Part shown: positions 7,452 to 13,236 of the stretch, piece by piece
Layout: each line of letters opens with the position of its first letter
Numbering within the stretch: the stretch's first letter is position 1
Origin: Acidimicrobiia bacterium
Lineage (GTDB): Bacteria; Actinomycetota; Acidimicrobiia; IMCC26256; PALSA-555
Direction of reading: 5' to 3'
DNA: 18,437 nucleotides
NCBI GenBank assembly: GCA_017853455.1
Contig: JAFMJM010000021.1
Location: 1 to 18,437, forward strand
The notes under the pieces: generated by a model
Told to the model about the DNA's origin: nothing
Database searches by the model: none
The model's input: the letters and a program-made list of their open reading frames with translations, nothing else
Translations under genes and position numbers: made by a program

Positions 7452-9791
7452 GTGTTGCGAATCACGCCTCGCCTCCGGGGTCGCAAGGCACTCGCTGCCC
7501 TTGCGATCGCCGTCGGCCTCGGGACCACCGTGGGGCTGGCGACGCCGGCCGGTGCGGTGGCGGGCATCGGTCCGGTGCCCGCACCCGCGAACACCACCAC
7601 CATCACCTACTCGACCCCGGTGACGGGTCTGGTGGCCGGCAACAGCGTCGGCTTCACCGTCAACACCTCGTCGCCGGCGACCCTCAACAAGGTGCACGCC
7701 AAGATCTGCGCCACCGGCAACAGCACCTACAGCACCACGACCTTCGGCTACTCGGGCCCGAGCGGGACGCGCTGCGTCTACGGTGCGGGTGTCACCTCGG
7801 GCAGCCTCTCGGGCATCCAGTCGGGCTACCAGCTCGGCCCGATCCCGTACTCCTCGGTGACCACCTCCGGTGCGCTGTCGTTCTCGGCCGGCACCGGCAC
7901 GGTCTCGTGGACCAACGCCAACGGCAACAACGGTGGTCCGCTCACCTGCGACGCCACCCACAACTGCGACCTGGTCGTGAACGTGGGTCTCACCGGTGAC
8001 GCCAGTGCCACCGACACGTGGTTCATCCAGCCGCTGACCTTCGCCGGTAGCCCGAGCGCCCCGACGGTCTCGAGCGTCGTGGCGGGCAACGGCCAGGCCA
8101 CGGTGAACTACAACCTGCTCGCCTCGGGTTCCGCCAGCGGCAACGCCCTGGTGAGCAAGTACACGGTGCACGCACAGCCCAAGGTCTACAGCGCAGGGGC
8201 CTGTGCCGCGTCGGGCGACACCCACGACGTGGACGTGACCACCGGCTACGTGGCGGGCTCGTCGGCAGTGACCGGCACCTCGGCGCTGGTCACCGGGCTC
8301 ACGAACTTCTGTGAGTACAACTTCACCGTGACGGCGCAGAACACGGCGTCCGACAACACCACCCACTTCACGAGCTCGGCGTCGAGCGCCTCGGCGGCGA
8401 CCCCGGCCTCGGGTGGTCCGGCCACCGTCAACGCGGCACCCGGTGACTCGTCGGTCAACCTCTCGTGGGCGGCCGTCTCGGGTTCGGTCATCGACTACAA
8501 GGTGAGCGTCTCCCCCAACCCGGCCAGCGGCCCGTGCGCCTCGGGGTCGTGCCTGGTGGGCGGGACCGGCACCACGTACAACGTGACCGGCCTCACCAAC
8601 GGCACCCCGTACACCTTCACGGTCCAGGCCAAGCTCACGGGCGGCTACTTCAGCAACCCGTCGGGCAGCGTCTCGGCCACCCCCAACGGCGCCATCATCA
8701 CGCAGAGCATCTCGGTCATCAAGCCCGGGAGCCAGCTGGTGCTGAGCCAGTACTGCTCGGGTTCGCCGACCAACGTGATCGGGCAGTTCGACCCGACCAA
8801 CAACAGCGGCAACTCGGGCCCGGTGCCCAACACGAACTGCTCGATCACCATGAGCGGTCCGCGTGACAACAAGGTGCAGGCCAACGCCATCACCACCGAC
8901 TCCCGTTCCGTCAACGACGCCGGGATCTCCACCAGCGTCACCGTCACCTCCGACGACGCCGGGTTCAAGGCCAACGACCTCAACCAGGTCGTGACCGGCG
9001 ACTGCATCCCCTCCGGGACCCGCATCGCCACCGTCGTCAGTGCCTCCCAGGTGACGCTGAGCAACGCCACGACCTGCACCCTGAACGGTGCCGTCCTCGC
9101 CATCTCCGGCAAGACGGTCAACTTCGGGACGGTCTCGGGCCTCGGCATCACCGCCGACGCCTCGGCGTACGCGGCCGGCTCGCACGTCGGTCACGGCATC
9201 GAGGGTCCGCAGATCCCGGGTGGCTCGACCATCGTGGCCGTCCCGGCGGCGTCGTACATCGACGTCTCGCAGCCGGCCAACGGTGCCGCCAACGTCACCA
9301 CCACCCGTGAGTGGCTGTCGGCGGCCACCAAGCCGCAGATCGTGTCGACCGGTCCGGACGCCGGTAAGTACTTCAAGGCGGTCGGCGTCATGAACCAGGT
9401 GTTCGTGTCGGACGACCGGGCGGCCGACACCGGCTGGACCATCACCGGCCAGGCGAGCACCTTCACCGACGGCTCGAGCCACTCCTTCAGTGGCAACAAC
9501 CTCGGGTGGAAGCCGCGGGTGAGCACCCAGTCGAGCTCGTTCGGCGGGTACACCATGGCCGTCACCGCCGGACCGAAGGTCGCCGTCGCCGACGCCAACG
9601 GGCTCGGCACCGGCACCACCACCAGCACCGACTCCCTGCAGTCGGGCACGGTGGCCGGCAAGACCCTGGCCTACGCCAACGGCGGCTCCGGACTGGGCAT
9701 CGCCCGGCTCGACGCCGACCTGACGCTGGCGATCCCGCTGAACCTGCCGGGTGGCACGTACGCCGGGACGCTGACCCTCACGGCCATCTGA
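7452..9791 (+). CDS. Secreted multidomain protein: neocarzinostatin-like, FN3-like and WxL-like C-terminal domain
   Basis: A 779-residue secreted protein with a signal peptide cut after about residue 35 (AGA). Residues 45-198 form a domain that recurs in later genes, with GLVAGNSVGF, paired cysteines, a GTGTVSW strand, LTCDATHNCDLVV and a closing IQPLTF. Residues 199-319 and 322-412 resemble fibronectin III modules (GLTNGTPYTFTVQA and ATP endings). Two beta-repeats like those of the previous gene span about 480-620. The C-terminal 150 residues look like an actinobacterial WxL-type domain: SDDRAADTGWTITGQAS with Trp662, LGWKPRV, and the terminal strand GTYAGTLTLTAI. In Firmicutes, WxL domains bind peptidoglycan and pair with DUF916 proteins; a DUF916 protein is encoded next. 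No anchor is present, so wall retention through that partner is inferred. The WxL assignment is by pattern only. Confidence 0.68.
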   Translation: MLRITPRLRGRKALAALAIAVGLGTTVGLATPAGAVAGIGPVPAPANTTTITYSTPVTGLVAGNSVGFTVNTSSPATLNKVHAKICATGNSTYSTTTFGYSGPSGTRCVYGAGVTSGSLSGIQSGYQLGPIPYSSVTTSGALSFSAGTGTVSWTNANGNNGGPLTCDATHNCDLVVNVGLTGDASATDTWFIQPLTFAGSPSAPTVSSVVAGNGQATVNYNLLASGSASGNALVSKYTVHAQPKVYSAGACAASGDTHDVDVTTGYVAGSSAVTGTSALVTGLTNFCEYNFTVTAQNTASDNTTHFTSSASSASAATPASGGPATVNAAPGDSSVNLSWAAVSGSVIDYKVSVSPNPASGPCASGSCLVGGTGTTYNVTGLTNGTPYTFTVQAKLTGGYFSNPSGSVSATPNGAIITQSISVIKPGSQLVLSQYCSGSPTNVIGQFDPTNNSGNSGPVPNTNCSITMSGPRDNKVQANAITTDSRSVNDAGISTSVTVTSDDAGFKANDLNQVVTGDCIPSGTRIATVVSASQVTLSNATTCTLNGAVLAISGKTVNFGTVSGLGITADASAYAAGSHVGHGIEGPQIPGGSTIVAVPAASYIDVSQPANGAANVTTTREWLSAATKPQIVSTGPDAGKYFKAVGVMNQVFVSDDRAADTGWTITGQASTFTDGSSHSFSGNNLGWKPRVSTQSSSFGGYTMAVTAGPKVAVADANGLGTGTTTSTDSLQSGTVAGKTLAYANGGSGLGIARLDADLTLAIPLNLPGGTYAGTLTLTAI

Positions 9792-9805
9792 TCCGGCTGT
9801 CGGAA

Positions 9806-9849
9806 CTTCCCCGGGGCTTCGCCTGGAGTTCACGGGGAGTTCGGGGAGT
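9806..9849 (+). promoter_or_regulatory. PHO-box-like operator: four in-phase 11-nt direct repeats
   Basis: TTC recurs exactly every 11 nt at 9807, 9818, 9829 and 9840. The units are CTTCCCCGGGG (9806), CTTCGCCTGGA (9817), GTTCACGGGGA (9828) and GTTCGGGGAGT (9839). This is the architecture of actinobacterial PhoP operators (11-nt direct repeats led by GTTCA). It sits in the gap after the WxL-like gene and about 70 nt before the DUF916 start, so it probably controls the long downstream operon. Binding by PhoP is inferred, not shown. Confidence 0.6.
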
Positions 9850-9854
9850 GACCA

Positions 9855-9885
9855 CGGGGCGGGGAGCACAATGCTCCCCGCCCCG
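9855..9885 (+). other. Perfect 14-bp palindrome with 3-nt loop before the DUF916 gene
   Basis: The arm 9855-9868 pairs completely with 9872-9885 around the loop CAA. It lies 6 nt after the repeat operator, 64 nt after the previous stop and 34 nt before the next start. It may be the terminator of the WxL-like gene (no T-run). Alternatively it may be an operator, since CACAAT at 9867-9872 in its centre is a plausible -10 placed 17 nt after the last 11-nt unit. Confidence 0.65.
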
Positions 9886-9918
9886 CTCCCGTCTCCACGT
9901 CTCCGGGAAGGCACCGCG

Positions 9919-11013
9919 ATGACCCACCACAACCGGCGCCGGCGTTCGGCCCCGATCCTGGCCGTCCTCGTGCTGCTCGGCCTGACGCTGCTGGCGGGTG
10001 GGGCCCGACCGGCGGGTGCCGCTCCCGACCCCCTCACCGACCCGCGTCCGCCCGGCATGTTCCTCGAGGCCTGGTCGCTCTCGCCGTCGGGCGTCGACCC
10101 GACCGAGCCGGGCAGTCGGGCGTTCCTGGCCTACTCGCTCGACCGGGGTGCCTCGACCAGCGATTCGGTGACCCTCTGGAACTACAGCGACGTCGCGCTC
10201 ACCTTCCACGTCTACGCCACCGACGCGTTCAACAACCAGGACGGCGAGTTCGCGCTCCTGCCCGGCGACGCGGACCCCCAGGCCGCCGGATCGTGGATCA
10301 CGCTCTCGACCAACTACGTGACCGTGGCGCCCCAGACCCGGGCCGAGATCCCGATCACGATCAGCGTGCCGAAGGACGCCACGCCCGGTGACCATGCGGC
10401 CGGGATCGTGGCGTCGGTTCCCACGCCCACCGTGGGCGCCGACGGGTCGCGGGCGGTCGTCGACCGCCGGACCGGCACCCGCGTCTACGTGCGGGTGTCG
10501 GGCACGGTGCAGCCACAGCTCGTCGTCGAGCGGATGCACGCCTCCTACTCGGGTTCGGTCAATCCCATGGGCGGTCACCTCACCGTCGACTACACCGTGC
10601 GCAACCTCGGCAACACCCGGATGTCGGCGCGGCAGGTCCTGCGGGCGTCCGACGTGGTCGGCCGGACCGTCTCGCAGGTCGAGGGCAAGCGGCTCCAGGA
10701 CATCCTCCCCGGGGCGGCGGTGCGTCAGCACGCCGTGCTCGACGGGGTGCCGGCGTTCCTCCGTGCTGCCGCGACGGTCGACCTCCGGCCGGTGGCTCCC
10801 TCGACCGGGACGACCGACGACCTGCCTCCCGTCGAGTCGTACTCGGCCCACGCCTGGGCGGTTCCGTGGTCGGTGCTGCTGGTGCTGGTGGTGGTCGCCG
10901 CGGCCTGGCGCATTCGCCGTCGGTTGCGGCGCCGATCGGGGCCCCCGCGTCCGGGCGGCGGGAATCCGCCGCCCGCGCCGACCGAGCCGCCCCGGGTGGC
11001 GGCGGTCCGGTGA
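9919..11013 (+). CDS. Membrane-anchored DUF916 / WxL peptidoglycan-domain protein
   Basis: A 364-residue envelope protein. The signal peptide (residues 1-34) has an Arg-rich n-region and ends AGA. Residues 45-170 match the DUF916 (WxLIP) pattern: SLSPSGVDPTEPGSRAF, a short region SVTLWNYSD, a Gln-Asp-Gly-Glu-Phe turn, SWITL, the TVAPQTRAEIPITISVPKDATPGDH stretch, then AGIVASV. A second Ig-like domain (about 195-290, PQLVVERMHASY through DYTVRNLGNTRMSA) takes the place of the host-binding domain in Firmicute WxLIPs. A helix at about 313-331 and a very basic Pro-rich tail anchor it. The role by family is to hold WxL-domain proteins on peptidoglycan. ATG 9919, 7 nt after GGGAAGG (9905-9911), was chosen; the upstream in-frame ATG 9871 lies inside the palindrome. 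It overlaps the next gene by 4 nt. Confidence 0.8.
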   Translation: MTHHNRRRRSAPILAVLVLLGLTLLAGGARPAGAAPDPLTDPRPPGMFLEAWSLSPSGVDPTEPGSRAFLAYSLDRGASTSDSVTLWNYSDVALTFHVYATDAFNNQDGEFALLPGDADPQAAGSWITLSTNYVTVAPQTRAEIPITISVPKDATPGDHAAGIVASVPTPTVGADGSRAVVDRRTGTRVYVRVSGTVQPQLVVERMHASYSGSVNPMGGHLTVDYTVRNLGNTRMSARQVLRASDVVGRTVSQVEGKRLQDILPGAAVRQHAVLDGVPAFLRAAATVDLRPVAPSTGTTDDLPPVESYSAHAWAVPWSVLLVLVVVAAAWRIRRRLRRRSGPPRPGGGNPPPAPTEPPRVAAVR

Positions 11014-12056
11014 GGCGGCGACACCCGCTCGTCCGACTGGTGATCACCGGCCTGGGCGTGGGGGTGTTCGGGATCCTGGTGTCGGCGACACCGGCGCAGG
11101 CCGACGGACCGATGATCGAGGTGACCCCTGCGTCGACGTCACCCGGCGACAGCGTGCTGGTCGAGCTGAACGGTTGGCCCGGCACCGTGGCGACCGCGCA
11201 GGTGTGTGGCAACGGCGCCCGGCGGGGATCGACCGACTGCGACCAGGTGGGTGCCGAATCGATCCGCGTGCCCGCCTCGGGCCGCGAGTTCGTCCGGGTA
11301 CGCGTGCAGGAGCCGCCCGTGGGCTGCCCGTGCGTGATCCGGGTGTCGACGGTCCGGGGTGACGTCGTGCGCACCGCCCCGATCACGGTCGACGGTGTGC
11401 CCGACGGCGTCGACCTGGCGCCGGTCGAGGTGTCGCCGGCCGCGGCGTCCGTACGGATCCGGGCCACCGTCGTCGGCGCCGGGGGAGTCCTCGGGAAGGT
11501 CGGCCGTGCCTTCGGCGTCGGTGGACGGAGCCTCGTGCTCACGGTCCACGACGGCTCGGCGGTCGCGGCCACCGGCCTGCGCTTCGTCGGCACCGTCGGT
11601 CGCCCGGGCGGGTCGGGCACCCCGCTGAGCCGCGTCGTCCCCGACGTGGCGCCCGGCGCCACCGTGACCACGCGGATCCCGCTGTCGTCGCCGTTCCCAC
11701 CGTGGGCCGATCTCGAGGTGCGGGGGGTGGTGGCCGGGTTCGACGTCCCCGTGCCCGTGCGGACCTCGACCACGTCCGACCCGTGGGCCGCCGAGCTCGC
11801 GGTGCCGCTGGTGCTGCTCGGGCTGGCCCGCGTCGCCCGCCGTTCGGCGCGCCGGGCGGAGCCCGAATCGTCGGTCGGCGGGACCACCCCCGGTGGGGTC
11901 GTCGCCGCACCCGCCACTCCCCAGGTCGCCACGGAGTGTTCACCTGGCGTTGGCGTGGTCGACGATCCCCATTGGGAGTCGGTTCCTTACCATCCGGAAT
12001 CGGCGCCGGGGCCGGGTGCGGATCCCGTACCGGTCCGGCATCCCGAATTCGTGTGA
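11010..12056 (+). CDS. Secreted neocarzinostatin-like protein with C-terminal anchor and atypical tail
   Basis: A 348-residue protein starting at a GTG that overlaps the previous stop. The signal peptide is cut after residue 31 (AQA). Residues 33-125 resemble the neocarzinostatin Ig-like fold: EVTPASTSPGDSVLVEL, a strand with AQVCGNG, a second cysteine at STDC, the pair in GCPCVIRVST, and VVRTAPITV. This Cys pattern and the TAPITV strand resemble related actinobacterial cell-surface proteins. A second beta domain (about 130-250) precedes a hydrophobic helix (about 261-276) followed by basic residues, so most of the protein is outside. The last 40 or so codons have unusually relaxed third positions and overlap promoter-like sequence for the next gene. 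Neocarzinostatin itself carries a chromophore; nothing here argues for antibiotic binding, and a structural or adhesive role is more likely. Confidence 0.65.
   Translation: MRRRHPLVRLVITGLGVGVFGILVSATPAQADGPMIEVTPASTSPGDSVLVELNGWPGTVATAQVCGNGARRGSTDCDQVGAESIRVPASGREFVRVRVQEPPVGCPCVIRVSTVRGDVVRTAPITVDGVPDGVDLAPVEVSPAAASVRIRATVVGAGGVLGKVGRAFGVGGRSLVLTVHDGSAVAATGLRFVGTVGRPGGSGTPLSRVVPDVAPGATVTTRIPLSSPFPPWADLEVRGVVAGFDVPVPVRTSTTSDPWAAELAVPLVLLGLARVARRSARRAEPESSVGGTTPGGVVAAPATPQVATECSPGVGVVDDPHWESVPYHPESAPGPGADPVPVRHPEFV
11938..11959 (+). promoter_or_regulatory. Weak PHO-box-like pair with possible -10, inside the preceding coding end
   Basis: GTTCACCTGGC (11938) is followed directly by GTTGGCGTGGT (11949), an 11-nt direct pair whose first unit has a perfect GTTCACC core. 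TACCAT at 11988-11993 could serve as a -10. Together they may provide an internal promoter for the gene starting at 12070. Only two units are present, and they lie within an open reading frame. Confidence 0.3.
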
Positions 12057-12069
12057 CCCGGAGGGTCAG

Positions 12070-13236
12070 GTGGAACGCACGCAGCCGCACGTCGATCGTC
12101 GAGGAGTCGCCCGGGTCCGCGGGTTCCTCGCCGCCCTGGCCGGGATCGCGGCCGTCGTGGTCCACGTGGCGTGGGCACCCGCCGCTCCGATCGGGCCGAC
12201 CCCGTCGACCTCCTACGCGGCGATCGCGTTCTCCACGGCGGTCGATGGTCTGTCCGACGGCTCGACCGTCTCGTTCACCGCCACCACCAGTGGTGCCGTG
12301 ACCCTCAACAAGGTCGAGGCCAAGATCTGCAAGACCGGGTACTCCACGTACACGGCGAGCCAGTACGGCTACTCGGGCGCCAACGGCCTCCGGTGCGTGT
12401 ACCAGCCGGGGATCACGGCGGGTGCGTTCACCGGCGGGTCGTACCGACTCGACCCGATCCCGTTCTCGTCGGTCCAGACGTCGGGTCTGCAGTCGATCAG
12501 CGTCGGAACCGGCACGGTCACCTGGACCAACTCGAACGGCTACGGCCCGACGTCGCTCACCTGCGACAGCGCCAACCCGTGCGACCTCGTGGTCAACGTC
12601 GGCCTCACCGGTGACAGCATCACCGACACCTACTTCATCCAGCCGCTGACCTTCGGCGGCGGCGGTGGAACCACCACGACCTCGTCGACCACGAGCTCGA
12701 CCACCACCACGAGCTCGACCAGCACGACGAGCACCACGTCGACCTCGACGACCAGCACGACCAGCACGACCTCGACGACGGTCGCCCCGACGACCACCAC
12801 CTCGCCGGCTCCCACCACCACCACGACCGCGCCGGGCTCCGTGTCGCCGTCGACCGCGGCCCCGGGCGGGATCATCACGGTGCAGTCGACGGGGTGGAAG
12901 CCCAGCACCACCGTGGCCGCGGTCCTCCACTCCGACCCGGTCGCGCTCGGCACCCTCACCGCCGACGACGCCGGTGCGGCCACCGCCCGCTTCAGCATCC
13001 CCGCCAACGTCCCCACCGGCAGCCACACGATCGAGCTGGCCGGTCAGGACCCGGCCGGCCTGCCCCGAACGGTCTCCATCCCGATCGCGGTCTCCACGAC
13101 CGGGGGCGGCGGATCCGGCGTGCTGGCCTTCACCGGTGCCCACGCCCGGGACCTGACCTCGCTGGCGCTGCTCATGGTCGCGGCCGGTCTGTTCGTCCTG
13201 GGTCGACTGGCCCGCCGGCGGGACGCCGTTTCCTGA
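12070..13236 (+). CDS. LAFTG sortase-substrate-like surface protein with neocarzinostatin-like head and Thr-rich stalk
   Basis: A 388-residue wall protein. The signal peptide ends about residue 36 (AWA). The head (about 45-198) is a close relative of the N-terminal domain of the 7452 gene. They share GLSDGSTVSF, TLNKVEAKIC, GYSGANGLRCVY, DPIPFSSVQTSG, GTGTVTW, LTCDSANPCDLVVNVGLTGD and IQPLTF. A Thr/Ser stalk (201-257) and an Ig-like module (258-345, SPSTAAPGGIITVQSTGWKP) follow. The C-terminus is a textbook sorting signal: LAFTG at 352-356, a hydrophobic stretch, then RLARRRDAVS. LAxTG is the motif preferred by class E sortases, so covalent attachment to peptidoglycan is expected. GTG 12070 follows GGAGGG at 12060-12065. 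No active sortase is encoded in the window; the overlapping downstream gene carries a degenerate one. Confidence 0.78.
   Translation: MERTQPHVDRRGVARVRGFLAALAGIAAVVVHVAWAPAAPIGPTPSTSYAAIAFSTAVDGLSDGSTVSFTATTSGAVTLNKVEAKICKTGYSTYTASQYGYSGANGLRCVYQPGITAGAFTGGSYRLDPIPFSSVQTSGLQSISVGTGTVTWTNSNGYGPTSLTCDSANPCDLVVNVGLTGDSITDTYFIQPLTFGGGGGTTTTSSTTSSTTTTSSTSTTSTTSTSTTSTTSTTSTTVAPTTTTSPAPTTTTTAPGSVSPSTAAPGGIITVQSTGWKPSTTVAAVLHSDPVALGTLTADDAGAATARFSIPANVPTGSHTIELAGQDPAGLPRTVSIPIAVSTTGGGGSGVLAFTGAHARDLTSLALLMVAAGLFVLGRLARRRDAVS
12667..12840 (+). repeat. Thr/Ser stalk-coding low-complexity repeat
   Basis: Imperfect repeats of ACCACGACC, AGCACGACC and TCGACC triplet multiples run in frame and encode an almost pure Thr/Ser stretch. 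This is a typical O-glycosylatable wall-spanning stalk and is liable to change length. Confidence 0.75.

Noticed and set aside
9871..9918. ATG 9871 as start of the DUF916 protein
   Set aside because: It lies in the centre of the perfect palindrome without a ribosome site; ATG 9919 follows GGGAAGG and begins the signal peptide.
7449..10058. Long open frame on the - strand opposite the WxL-like gene
   Set aside because: Same kind of shadow; it also runs across the palindrome and the operator region and has no ribosome site or recognisable domain.
10866..11009. Upstream in-frame extension of the 11010 gene
   Set aside because: It overlaps the DUF916 coding region and lacks a signal peptide; the GTGA overlap start gives a clean one.
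11010..11400. Interpretation of the neocarzinostatin-like domains as enediyne antibiotic resistance
   Set aside because: No enediyne biosynthesis genes are present, and the domains are stalked and anchored; the resemblance is to the fold, not evidence of chromophore binding.
12667..12840. Repeat array considered as CRISPR or regulatory satellite
   Set aside because: Repeats are triplet-based, in frame and encode a Thr/Ser stalk; there are no constant repeats with unique spacers.
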